Below are positions 33,114-44,034 of a DNA stretch of 64,000 nucleotides, in pieces. The number at the start of each line of letters is the position of its first letter. Positions within the stretch are counted from its first letter, which is position 1. Below the pieces are notes generated by a model. The model was not told where the DNA came from and searched no databases. It saw only the letters and a program-made list of their open reading frames with translations. Both the position numbers and the translations under genes were made by a program. Source of the DNA: Echinometra lucunter (taxonomy: Eukaryota; Echinodermata; Echinoidea; Camarodonta; Echinometridae); NCBI GenBank assembly GCA_029962745.1, contig CM057157.1, forward strand, positions 6,682,279-6,746,278, written 5' to 3'.

Positions 33114-34210
33114 CTGTAAGGGAAAGGTAGAAAAAGATCGGGATGCAAGATGAGTTGGTGCACCCATCTTCTTCACTTCCTTTGCAAATCACACATACAC
33201 ATATTTCTAAAAATTTAATACATTTTTTTAAAACATTTCAGATGAAAAAGACATGTTCAAATTTTGATGTATATCAATTCTAAACAGTACATGTTCTTCA
33301 GGGCCCCGTTTCATAAAACTTGTTATCAGTAACAACTGCCAAATTTCTATGACAAATTTGCTCTCGGCAAATGAGATGCAAGGATTTCTGTAGCTTATAA
33401 CTGTTATTGCAATGTGTAATTGATAACAATTTTTATGAAACAGGGCCCAGAACATCAAGTTCCTCTCTGCATTTAATTCACACCAGGGTGAGGGGGGGGG
33501 GGGGGGGGGGGCAGTCCACAGTACATTCCTGCACGACCACAGGTTCTCCAAAACCACCCTCAAGTTCCATCCATTAATACAAATCATACCCTTTTTTTTA
33601 GTCTTTCCTCAAGCTTTTCTCTGAATATTTACCCCTGAAAGTTTAACCTCAAATACGTCCCCTTAACAAAGTCTCTCTTTCTTTTCGTTAAACTGAAGTA
33701 AACATACCCTTTTCCTCATTTTTAGCATATTTGACACCATAATCTTGTCACATGCCTATATCAGCAAAAACTACCCTTTCTTGTTTTGCCTAGCCTAAGA
33801 AGGAATACTTGTAGAAATATTGTAATAAGTGATAAACCATTTTTTTAAAAAATTTCTCCTCCAACTTCTTTCGAACCAAAACAGTCGTCAGGATTTGCGA
33901 CTACCCCCTCTCCTTCTAATATGCTGAAACTATAAACCAAATAAATGTGATGTCAATTTAGAATACCTGTCTAATGATCACAGATTACCTTTAAAATTTT
34001 CCTAGGCTCAGCATATTTGATGCGAAATGTTGATCCATCTGTGTTAACCACTAGTGTAGGGTACATTCGAGTATACACCTTGCGATTTGTCTTGGCGATA
34101 GCTGCCCTGTTGGAATTACATCTGACAAGATTTGGTGAATGTGTGATATTCGACAGAAATCTATTGAACAACAGAACCTTCATACTCCTGCACAATCCAG
34201 ATGCCTCCAT
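32964..34210 (-). CDS. MRPL55: MRPL55, mitochondrial large-subunit ribosomal protein bL31-like (L55)
   Basis: MRPL55 is a small protein of the mitochondrial large ribosomal subunit. Two coding exons on the minus strand are supported, 34210-33989 and 33113-32964. They join AAG to TTA in phase 0 across a GTAATC donor and a CCCTTACAG acceptor. The product is 123 residues, near the 128 of the human protein. The conserved core NRAAIAKTNRKVYTRMYPTL, then DGSTFRIKYAEPRKIL, is followed after the splice by LPVDVNMLPADEKKIRLARY and the C-terminal DANRYKHLW. The N-terminus (Met1, or Met10 with KVLLFNRFLSN) is basic and hydrophobic without acids, as expected of a mitochondrial presequence. Met1 has a strong context (GCAATGG). 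It is divergently oriented to the PDZ gene. Confidence 0.92.
33301..33448. mobile_element. GGGCCC-ended MITE
   Basis: GGGCCCCGTTTCATAAAACT at the left and the complementary sequence ending TTTATGAAACAGGGCCC at the right give ends of about 28 bases with two mismatches. The interior is about 90 bases. No target duplication was recognised. Confidence 0.75.
33531..33800 (+). repeat. dispersed repeat, first copy
   Basis: Phrases such as CCACCCTCAAGTTCCAT, CAAAAACTACCCTTTC and TTTGACACC occur in the same order at 48415-48690. The family is unknown. Confidence 0.6.
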
Positions 34211-34225
34211 TGCTTGGTTTGTGAT
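33989..34225 (-). CDS. MRPL55: MRPL55 exon with start codon
   Basis: The exon runs from the acceptor TTTCAG (first exon base at 34225) through the ATG at 34210 to the donor at 33988. The 15 bases upstream of the ATG are 5' untranslated. It encodes 74 residues including the presequence. Confidence 0.88.
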
Positions 34226-35347
34226 CTGAAACTTGAAAGAATAAAAAAGTGAAGGTGAGAATGAGAGTTGGAATATTTTTGGATCCAGACATAACAATGT
34301 GCTGAATACATTCTCCCAAACTAATAATAAATATGTGTCAAAGTTCAAACGAAAAAAGTAGCAAGTCTGCATTAAGTCTTTGTTTTTTTCTTAACTTTTA
34401 TCACTTTTCTTCCTTTTTAAATTCTTTCTCTCTTGGCTTTGTCCTTTTCTCTTTCTTCCTCCCTGTCCTCATCAATAACATTCATCATCCACCGCCACCA
34501 TCATCATCATCAATCACCAGCCTCCTTGTCCTCATCATCATCATCAATTCACAAAGATAAAGCCACAATCCGTACAATAAACAGATGATAAATAAATAGC
34601 ATGCATAAATCTAATGAGCTATCATGAAACCCATTACTCCTGATTTGAAATTCTGGATTAACTATCAGTTCTACATAAGACCTAACTTTTAACAACTTTA
34701 CCAAATCATTATTGCAAATTACGAAATACAACATTTTACAGTGAATTGACTCATACTCTGGGATGGGGGGGGGGGGGGGCACTTGACCCCAAAAGTGATT
34801 AGGTATGTGCTGCTGGTAAGACAAAAAAAGGAATGGGCTTATCATGGAAAGGATGGTCTTCAGAACTACTAACTTTTTAGAAAAAAGTGGGGCTTCTGAA
34901 CAGGCTTCTCATGGAAAGAATGGTCTTTGGAACTAATAACTTCTTGGAAAAAAAGAGGGTCACTGGGACTGGATTTCAGTATCATGATGCCATGGAACTG
35001 GTTATTACGCCTTGTCCGGGGAGTCTGACTCTCACTCTGATTTCTGAGAGTGCATACATGCATGCTCCAGCCTGGCAGCCGTGCTCGCAGTGAGGCTAGG
35101 GTCGGGCTGGCCCAAGGTTCGTACGTGCGAGCCTAGATAGCATGCTTTGAAAACTCATTTTCAACTTTTCAACAAAAATGATATTCTTCGGAACGGAGCT
35201 AAGCAGCCGGAACGACGGAATGAAAAAAAAATGTGGTGCTTTGCTTTTTAAGTTTTGCGGTAGACTATGCTTTGGAATGGAAATTTGATTGTGAAAATGA
35301 GGGTCTTCTCTGCGGCACACACCCACCGCACATAATATACTGAGAGT

Positions 35348-35445
35348 AGTGCTAGTGCAGATGACTTAAATCCAATTCTACCACGCAAAATCACTCACGT
35401 AGTAGAATTGAATTTGAGTCATCCGGTGCGAAAGCGCACTAGCGC
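35348..35445. mobile_element. short MITE with GTGCTAGTGC/GCACTAGCG ends
   Basis: The sequence is almost entirely palindromic: the left half with TCCAATTCTACCACGCAAAA pairs with AGTAGAATTGAATTT and GCACTAGCGC at the right. A related single end occurs at 14262. Confidence 0.65.
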
Positions 35446-36169
35446 CCCGAGAATCTGAGTGCCCCCCCCCCCCCCCCCTCAATTCATAGTAGGGTGTCTG
35501 GAGAAAAAAATTCTTCTTCTTATTTCACAATACTATTGAATTTTCTTCCTGGATTTGGAAATATTCACCTTGAAACTGACAGAACTATGATTTTTTATAA
35601 AAAATTCTAGTTAATTACTGCAAAATAGGAGAATGAAATTGGACCATTTTCCAGCATTTTCCTGCCATAGGCTATGTAGTTAAGAAATGGCACACACACG
35701 AACACAAATTTTGAGCTTCTGAGGTCCGATACGACTTTATACTTAATGTCAAAACTTGTCCTTTTAATGACCAGATAGGAAATTTTACAATCTTTCTAAT
35801 GGTATGAATTTTTTATAGGTTTGAATATCAGATCACAGTGCAAAATTGAGAAAAAGTGACAAAAATTGTGTAAAACAGAAAAATTCCATTTCCCACTGGA
35901 AACACATGGGGAAATGGCAATCTCAAAATACACAGTTTATAAGGGTTTGCAATTTATCTTGTATTTTTATTTCTAGTGAGCCTAAAAAATAAAAAAAAAG
36001 GGGTTTGCAATTTATCTTGTATTTTTATTTCTAGTTAGCCTAAAAACTTGTCCCTAGCGTCAAAAGGATGAACAGAATTTTCCCTTTCCATACATTCCAA
36101 ATATGAGATGAAAATTAATTCAGATCACATTTTAATTGCATGATGAATTTACCCCTAAAATTATGCCAT

Positions 36170-36170
<1 letters not shown>

Positions 36171-36200
<30 letters not shown>
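36171..36200. repeat. 30-base C run
   Basis: An uninterrupted C homopolymer follows an AT-rich stretch. It is one of about fifteen long G or C runs in the window. Confidence 0.9.
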
Positions 36201-36201
<1 letters not shown>

Positions 36202-36285
36202 AATCACATGCTTTTTTTAAGCTGACACTTACTTCAGAATCAGACACTCTACTCATAGATCTACTCATAATAGAGAGGGGAAAAA

Positions 36286-36418
36286 CGCTAGTAATGCACT
36301 TTCGTTATCCATTTCCAATGACTGACGGAATAAAGCGCTGCTGGTGCATGCACAGCACGGTGGTGTGTGCAACTGTGTGCTTTATTCAGTCAAGCTTGGA
36401 TACGAAAGTGCATTAGCG
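36286..36418. mobile_element. fold-back MITE with AATGCACTTTCGT ends
   Basis: AATGCACTTTCGTTATCCA at the left pairs with GGATACGAAAGTGCATT at the right, and GAATAAAGC pairs with GCTTTATTC internally. The ends resemble those of the 35348 element. Confidence 0.65.
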
Positions 36419-36619
36419 CCAGGGGGGAAATCATTTAGCTCACATCAAAATGCATACACGGGACTGACACTGGAAGAAAAACTGGTGGCCAGACACCACC
36501 GGCTTTTCTCCAGTACCAGCTGTAGGTTCAAAGTCATTTCTAAAACAGACTGGCGGCTTGAAATTCAAATTGCACAGTAAACAATGATAAACTGAAAGGG
36601 GTCAGACATTTTATCTCAC

Positions 36620-36720
36620 CTGGGAGACTGGAACAGATCTGAGGCTTTCCCGACAATTCACCAACCAAACTCCAATAATTATCTTGTATAAAGTCAACAG
36701 ATGGCGCTACTCAAATTTTT
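36620..36720 (-). other. MRPL55: candidate noncoding first exon of MRPL55
   Basis: On the minus strand the sequence reads AGTCTCCCAG/GTGAGATAA, a near-ideal donor, with the exon ending at 36620. Sequence upstream in transcription (36720-36800) is richer in CG dinucleotides. The 5' boundary is a guess, and transcript evidence is lacking. Confidence 0.35.
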
Positions 36721-38127
36721 AGAGCCAGCTAGCTAGCTAGAGCGCTGGCTGCATGCGCTGGCCGGCTAGCTCGTGACGCGTCGTTCTGGAGAAATTATGT
36801 TCGTCACACTCTCGCAACTTGGAGTTGTCCCAAGATAAAATATAGATTATCAAAAGCCCTTCAACAGAAGAAAAAGATAACGATTTACTGAATGACCGCA
36901 TTTCAAAAGGGCCTTAGTCTGAACTTCGGTTACCTTGAATGCAATTCTTAAATTATTAAACTATCAATGAATCTGAAACCACGGTGACCTCGACTTAAAA
37001 CTTTATATATATATATATATATATATAATCCTGTATTGAAAAAGATGTGGCTCGTTTCCCAAGATCGGAAGTCATATTTGAAATAAAACAAAGAATCTTT
37101 AATGCCTTAAGTGTGCATAAAGAAATGTTTAGTGCTTGCTGAAAAAAAAACCGCGTTAACAGTGACACATTAATTTTTTTTTTTCATTTGTTAAAAACAA
37201 TGCCCAGTCTACAAATTTCATGTCTGTTTCTCCAATCTCTCTCTGCTCTCCTAATAGCATCTTTAGAGTCTTCGCCTTGAGTATGGAATGAACACCACCA
37301 TCCCCCCCCCCCCCCCCCCTACCCGGCCACCTTAGCAGGCTACGTGCCTCAAAGAGCTAAATCCCTCCCGGGATTTGGCTTAATTGAATGCTACAAGAGA
37401 GTAAAGTAGTGTACTGATTATTTTTCTTTTTCTAATCATCTGTATCACACTTTCCTTCCCAATAATTTACCATTTTGTTTTGTACTGAGAAGCAATTTGG
37501 TCGCCCAATATTTATCAAAGTTACGCGGGTAGGATCTAGGAGTGGTCCAGCTGCTGACATGAAGGGAAAAAAAGAGTCCTCAGGGAAAATGAAGAACAGT
37601 ATACGAAGGCTAGATATTCAAGAAAATTCGAGTGTTGAAGAGATACAAACAATGGGTCCAGATGGCAAGATATTCAAGAAAATTCGATGCAATGACAATG
37701 TTTAAGAGATACAAACAATCTGGAGAGAAAAAAGCCCTTGCTCGCTACTAGAAATAACAACTCATCACAGTTTTTTTTTTTTTTTTTAAAGAGCACCTCA
37801 TATTTCTCTTTCTGATTGAGTTTCAGCATTTCGGAGGATCATAGTTACTGCCTGATGACGAACGATGAAAAAAAAAATCATCAATGCCGGGCATCAATGA
37901 AGGCTTACCAGAGTGAGACATAAGTGTTCTTTCCCCCATATAGTTGGAAAAGGCTGAAATAGCATTCCCCCCCCCCCCCCCCCCCGAGTAGAGCAGAGAG
38001 TGGGAGATGAAAGTATAATCATTATTTTGGCCTTTTTCTTCCTGACAATGCTTTGTTACATTACGTGTATCCGTGCTGCGGCAACGATTGCTCCCCGACA
38101 GTTTTCATGATTTGCACACCGTGTAAC
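36721..38127. other. intergenic
   Basis: A TA repeat (37003-37027), two C runs (about 37301-37319 and 37965-37985) and a T run (about 37771-37788) are present. A partly duplicated phrase (AGATATTCAAGAAAATTCGA) occurs twice at 37612-37690. No gene is supported. Confidence 0.5.
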
Positions 38128-40600
38128 CATGGGCGTCAATCCAAGGGGCACAGGGGACACGTCCCCTCCCCCAAAAAGGACTGTGTGGACACAACAGGGC
38201 ACCCCCCCCCCCCAAAAAAAAGGGGGAAGTCTTGTATTTTGTATAATAGACTCTATGGGGAGGGGCAGCTTCTAATAAAGCAAACAAGATGGTGTGCTCT
38301 AAATTATGATTTTGATTGGCGAAAACTGACATTATAGCTTATAAACTTCTTTTTTTTTTCCGCGTGGATCTTGGTGAGGCTATGATTGAGGATGAGAGGA
38401 ACGTTGAGTCCAGAGGGGTGATCGTGATCAGACGTTCCGTATTTGACCCATCATGATGCCCCGCGTCGGCCTCTCTGCGTCGCCGTTTTGTCCCGTACTA
38501 CACTGACTGCTATAATAATGGAATATATAGCGGAAAATAGAGAAATGACTACATAAAATCATAAAGTATACGGAAGCAAAAAGTTATAAAATTAAAGAGT
38601 CCTCGCTACAGCTTCGCTTGCTAAGTTTTGAAAGTAGAATGTCTATTACTCGGGCAGACGCAACACTATACAGCCCTGTATAGCTAAAATGTACTCTCTA
38701 AAAAAAAAAAGAATGAACGCGTTCACTCTGTTAAGGGTGAATTTCAGAAGAGAGTGCATTTAGAGTGAATTAAGAGTGAATTAAGAGTAAAAATTGTGAT
38801 ATTTACTCTTTATTCACTCTTTGAGGGTGACCTCAGTGATCACTCAAGGATTGTGAGTGATCCCTCCTGAAAAATGCCCCCTTTCAAACTTTTTCAGTTC
38901 CTTTTTTCTTCTTACAAAGGCCCATTTTCTTTCTCGATAAGTGCCCTTCACCTTAATAGTATAAGTACCCTTTTCGCTTCAGATAAGTCGCATTCCTATA
39001 TCCTACGACTGCCCCTTTTACATCTGAATAGTGACTCTTTTCCCTTTTTCATAGCTAGCACTCTTTTCCCTTCTGAGAAATGCGCCCTATTCACTTCTAA
39101 TGAATTTCCCTAAGTGCCCATTTTCGGTTCTAATATATAGTGCAATATTCCCTAATGTTGAGTGCCCTCTCTCACCTCTGATAAGTTCACCTATTCCACT
39201 TGGGCAAATGCCTCATTTGAAATCTGATGCATGCCACAATAATACGTCTGATAAATGCATGCCCCTTTTCCTTACAAGTTTATGTCCTATTTCTCATTCT
39301 GTTACGTGCTATTAGTGCCTTAAGTGCCCCTTTTGTTTTCTGATATGTTTCCCTTTTCCATTCTGGAATGTACCTTTTAAAAATTTGATACCTATTTGAT
39401 TTCCTATATCAGTGCAGCCTTTGCTTCCAATAAGTGCCATTTCCTCACGATATCAAGTGCCCCTCGGATCTGATTAGTGTCCCTTTCAATACTAATGAGC
39501 GTCCAGTTTGAATATAAGTGCCCAGTACCCAGTGTCCAATTTAGTTATCACAAGTGTACTTTTTGAACAGTGCCCCGTTTCATTAAAAGTACTGCAATTC
39601 TCCTGATACACGTCCCTTTTTACGTTTGATTATAGCGCACCTTTTCTTTCTTGTGCCATTCTTGTAATTATCACTTATTATCATCACGTCGTGACTTAAA
39701 GTCTCCAAAACAGCTTATAAGAGAAGTTTTCCTTGTTATTATTTATTACAGTGTGAGGCAGAGGATCGAGGCGAGAGCTAAGGGCACAACACCCAAAACT
39801 TAATATATAAGAACGAACGGTGCCTTAAAACGAAGCATTGAGGATATTTTCTCCTCCCCCCCAAAAGCTCCTCGCCTACGTTAACTCGCACAGTTTACAT
39901 GATATTTCAGGCATCACACAGTGTGTTATAACCATAAAGTCTTATCTATTCTCCGATTTATTCATGTCGAGATGCATTGTACTTTAATTCAAAACCCCTT
40001 TTCATTTTGACCCAAGATTCTCTAATAGAATATTGGTCGTGATGAAATTTCAAATATGCATTGAAAATTATAGCTAGAAAATCGACAGGCCTGAATAATG
40101 GATGAACTTGAATAACGATGATAGGGAAGAGTCTTCCAATAATCTTGAGACATCTTTATCAGAAAATCACTTTAAAGAATGCAAATACCGTGGTCTTAAA
40201 GCAAAATAAAACAAAACAAAATCTCGCTCGCTTCGCTCGCTCACAAATGAGTAGGGGCCTAATCACTATTTAGCCTTTACAAATGTGAAGTAGTTCTTAT
40301 GTTAAAATTTTTTTTAAAATATGTGTCAAAAAGTGTGTGAAATAGAATACAGGGATATAGCAATGTAATGCCTCAAAAAATATTTGTTTCATTATTTGTG
40401 TGTGCTCACCTTCTGTAAGTGCTCTCTTCCCCCCTCCCAAGTGCCCTTCTTCGATGGTACCCCCACTTTAAAAGACTCTCGGCCGTCCTTGCCCCCCCCC
40501 CCCCATTCAGAATAGAGACACCTGATTTTTTTTTTTTTTTTGCTTGCCAGCAATTTTTTGGACTGTGTCTCCCCCATCACAAAACGGATTGGCGCCCATG
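38128..40600 (-). mobile_element. large element bounded by CATGGGCGYCAATCC inverted ends, copy 2
   Basis: This element is inverted relative to copy 1 at 8913-12147. Its right end reads, on the minus strand, CATGGGCGCCAATCCGTTTT, then a GACACAGTCCAAAAA phrase, GGTGTCTCTATTCTGAATGG and GCAAGGACGGC, matching copy 1 in order. Its left end is CATGGGCGTCAATCC with GGGGACACGTCCCC. The interior is dominated by the tandem array at 38870-39660. No transposase is visible. Confidence 0.65.
38870..39660 (-). repeat. degenerate tandem array, AAGTGCCCCTTTT-type units
   Basis: About 27 units of roughly 25-32 bases contain AGTGCCCCTTTT cores and CTGATAAGTG spacers. It is the reverse-complement counterpart of the array at 9990-10740. 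Predicted peptides here have no biological meaning. Confidence 0.75.
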
Positions 40601-40997
40601 ATGCCCACCACCATCACCCCTACGTACCACCACCAGCCACCCATCATCATTTTTTAAAAATTCTCTGAATATAGTTATAACTTATAAGTAATTTGCTACG
40701 ATCATGTTTTGTATAACTAGTCTATTTTTTTAAAGATATTTAACAAAGAGCCCAAACGAAGAAGGTTATCCAGGTCTGATCAACTTTCTCCCGCTTTCTC
40801 TCCGCAACATTATCATCATCATCATGGATTCATGGCAAACGTTTATTAAGGAGTCTTACAAAAGTTACTGGTACGCATTTAGTACCAATGCAATTAATTT
40901 AAGGAAAGAGGTCAGAGATAGTAACTAACGGTAACGAATTGGCATCATAATTGTTGAAAACTTAAAAACTGGGAATGAAGAGGTCAGAGATGAGAAG

Positions 40998-41481
40998 ATT
41001 CAATTCAATTCATTTATTCAACCATATAAAAATACAATACAATGAAAAAATAAACTATATACAAGCGTAATCATAAACAAAGATATATGGTTAGGGGCAA
41101 CCAAAAAGGAGCAAATTCTTGTAAACTGGTCCCCCTTTGTAAAAATAACATAGTATACAATACAAATGAAAGAAAAAAAATCATACATATTAGGTACATA
41201 AAAAAACCTCATTATGCACGCAACTATAACATTACACACACATAAGCATACAAGCACCCACACATTCACCCTCGCACACACACACACACACACAGCTGTA
41301 CATCACTATACTACCGAGCACAACAATTGGACTTCTATTGTCCCCTGTCCTCTCAAGGCTGACGGAATAAACCCAAATCCTTTGTTTGACAACTGAGGAC
41401 TATTGTTTACCAACCGAGGACTATTGTTCTCAGGAATTTTCTTTGTTCACTGTCCTCGCTTGCAAAGCTATACAAGTACAC

Positions 41482-41521
<40 letters not shown>

Positions 41522-41984
41522 ACACACCAACAAGCACCTTGATAGAAATAGAAAAAGGATAGAGGAAGAAAGAAGCGAGTATAAAGAGTGGGTTACCAAC
41601 AAACAATGGGCAAGTCAAACTGTATATTTCCTGATAAAATATTTTTAAAGTAAAACTTTAAAGGAAGAGGCTGTTGAACAGGGACAAATCAATGTGCTCA
41701 GTTTATTAAAAATTTGAGGTCCTATATGTTTAAAGGAATTGTGAATTTGAGTATTAGAAGTTAGAGGGATATAAATTGTGTTGCAGAACTTGTGTAGTAT
41801 TTATGGAAGTCATTATTGAAGTTGAAAAGGTTTATAATATTAGCTGGGGCCAATTTATTTTTTAAAAAATACACCAAAGTTGCAATCTTATATTCATATA
41901 TATCATAAATAGTGAGTGTTTTCAGTTCGGAAAAGAGGGGACCAGATGGTGTTAAATAAGACGAATTTGTACAAATGCGTAATG

Positions 41985-42015
<31 letters not shown>

Positions 42016-42112
42016 CAGTAAAGTGGAATGGTTCTAATTTACTTTTACCAACGCTGGCCCAGATGATATTACAATAATTAATGAAAGGAAGTACAAGTGA
42101 ATTATAAAGCAT
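40998..42112 (-). pseudogene. LINE 3' fragment with reverse transcriptase C-terminus
   Basis: Read on the minus strand, 42112 downwards gives LYNSLVLPFINYCNIIWASV, a run of T bases at about 41988-42015 that interrupts the frame, then ALRICTNSSYL and LFSELKTLTIYDIYEYKI before a stop near 41765. These are typical C-terminal phrases of non-LTR reverse transcriptases (CR1/L2-like). The 3' end at 40998-41020 is AATAAATGAATTGAATTGAA on the minus strand, a LINE-type tail. CA repeats (41275-41295 and 41479-41520) have expanded within it. It is dead and 5'-truncated. Confidence 0.8.
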
Positions 42113-42551
42113 GAATAATTTTTTTTAGGTAGAACCGAGCGTAATTTACAGATAATTCCGATGTTTTTTTTAGAGATTTTAGAGATGAAGAAGAGATCTA
42201 TGATCGAGAGGAGCCCAAGAGGATGAGGAGCTAGCTAGCTAGCTAGGAGAAGACTCAAATTAAGCAACCCAGTCGTATTTCCAGTCGTTTGTTTGAGGGA
42301 AATTACTAATATTACCTTTCTCTATGTACGCAAAATAAACATTACCCAGAATTGAGGCTGGTGGCAAGCCTATCCGTTCCGCATACCAATTTCACGTGAA
42401 AATCGGGCAATACGTTTTGTACACATAAAAATCAAAGCGGCGCCGGTGATGCTCGAAGTGAACCGACTTTATAACATGACATCATGTAAACATTGAAAAT
42501 GGTTTGAAAATACCACATTTTTCTGGGATCTCTTCACTGACAATCTTCAAG
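42113..42551 (+). promoter_or_regulatory. upstream and 5' untranslated region of the PDZ gene
   Basis: The region includes GCTAGCTAGCTAGCTAGG (about 42231-42246) and CG-containing sequence at 42380-42460. In the frame of the protein the last stop is TGA at 42477, and 42552 is the first ATG after it. Minimal upstream reading frames (ATG at 42484 and 42499) end at once. No core promoter element is assigned. Confidence 0.4.
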
Positions 42552-44034
42552 ATGTCTGACAGAATCCAAGGAGCGAGCAGCTTTTCGTTTGAGGCTAGTT
42601 CTAACGTAAAAACAGCAGTGAAGCAGACCAGAAGTCATTCGAGTTCGGCGGAAGGAATTCGTTCGGAGATCAGGGAGATGCAAATCGATGGACCAGCAGG
42701 TTTTCGGCATGTCGCTGGTATCACCAGCGATACTGTGCAAGCAATTCAGGCAGCGGAGAGAGAACATTTTGCCGATCTCTCCAGGGCTGAAGAGTTTGAT
42801 AACATGGGACTTGTTAGCCATTTGGACGGGAGAATGAATGGTGGAAAGCCTCGAATCAGTGTTATACAAGAGAGAGAAATCCAAGGTGGTGCATTCCTCT
42901 TACGGACTGTAGAAATCATGAAAATTCCAGGTGAAACACTTGGATTTTACATTCGAGAGGGAGATGGATTTGAAAGACTTGATGGAATCTTTGTATCAAG
43001 ATTGATGTTGGGTGGACTTGTTGAAGATTCTGGTATGATTCGAGTTGGAGATGAAATTTTATATGTTAATAATGTAGATGTATCCTTCAAGTCCCTGGAT
43101 GATGTTTACATGATCATGCAGATTCCTACCCGCCTTCTGATAACTATGAAATCCAGACAAGTTGGCCGGAGTTCATACAGACATTCCAGCTCGCGAACGC
43201 ATTCTCCTAGATATGACAAATCTGGGTCATTTCCTGCCAGCCCAGGAAGGCATTCTGCTGCACTAAGTAGTATTATAGATCCTGATAGACAATCTTCTCC
43301 TAGATCCTCTTCCATGCTTGAAGCTGTGAAAAATGGACAAGATATTACTACCCAGTACAAGCTGAGCAAGAGAGTAGATGATGGAGGTAGGGTAGAGGCA
43401 AGGGTCTCAAAGATAGAATACACAAGCACAAAAGGTGCTTATTACCCTCAGAAGGAAGAATATGTATCAAGCAAATCCAGTAAAGCTCCTTTAAAAGGAG
43501 AAGGAGAATCAACACGGCAGAGAGACGTCATGAAGCGTGTGCTATCAAGAAATCGTAGTGCAACAACCGGAATCATTGATGATGGGCCGGTTCCAGATCC
43601 TAGTCTTGCACACATGTTACCAGAGTCCCAATCAGAAATCAATCTCAAACATGCTCCACGTCTGAGCCGACCAGGATCGTTTGACCCCAGCATCCAAACG
43701 GAGGAGGACAGTGATTCCATGGTGTTTGTTGACGAGGATTTTGAGGAATCACTCAGTTCCTCATTCCAGAACATGCATGGTCTGAGGAGCAGTGCTCCAG
43801 TCCAGGGCAGCTCATCTCACAGGCACCAGCAGCGACCATACTCCACCATCATCCCACCAGACCGATCTCTCCTAGATGACAGAGATGAGGATGAGGACAA
43901 GATGTTGCTCTCTGTCAAGTCGAGTGATGCCGCATCTAAGATGAGACATTCCTCCTCTTCAGATAACATTATAGCATCAAACTGGACAGAGGACAGTAAG
44001 GGGGCTGCAGTTGGGAAACAACCATCACCTAGTG
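42552..44034 (+). CDS. Par-6-like PDZ protein, first coding exon (3' partial)
   Basis: This exon encodes 494 codons of a probable cytoplasmic scaffold. It starts at the ATG at 42552 (CAAGATGTC context) and ends at an AGTG/GTAAGT donor in phase 1. A CRIB-like motif with I45, P48, F51 and H53 (IDGPAGFRHVAGI) precedes a PDZ domain at about residues 117-202. The PDZ carboxylate-binding loop is LGFYI at 130-134. GIFVSRLMLGGL, GDEILYVNNVDV and LLITMKSRQ closely follow the Par-6 PDZ pattern. The rest is Ser-, Arg- and Asp-rich and probably disordered, with several RSxS-type sites. Par-6 itself has an N-terminal PB1 domain that is absent here, so this is not a conventional PARD6 orthologue. Later exons were not identified. 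Confidence 0.88.

Larger units (their letters stand above)
33114..33988. other. MRPL55 intron with MITE and dispersed repeat
   Basis: The intron holds a GGGCCC-ended MITE (33301-33448), a G run (about 33489-33511) and a dispersed repeat (33531-33800) whose direct partner is at 48415-48690. Confidence 0.75.
34226..36619. other. probable first intron of MRPL55
   Basis: The stretch includes two small inverted-repeat elements (35348-35445 and 36286-36418) and long C runs (35462-35478 and 36171-36200). No coding exon is seen. A repetitive CATCAT stretch lies at about 34485-34545. Confidence 0.55.

Noticed and set aside
38340..38497. Minus-strand open stretch of about 52 codons, Arg-rich
   Set aside because: It lies within the large repeat element, ends in a poly-Lys stretch from an A run, and has no convincing donor or start.
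41214..41648. His/Thr-rich proteins
   Set aside because: They are translations of CA dinucleotide repeats inside a LINE 3' end.
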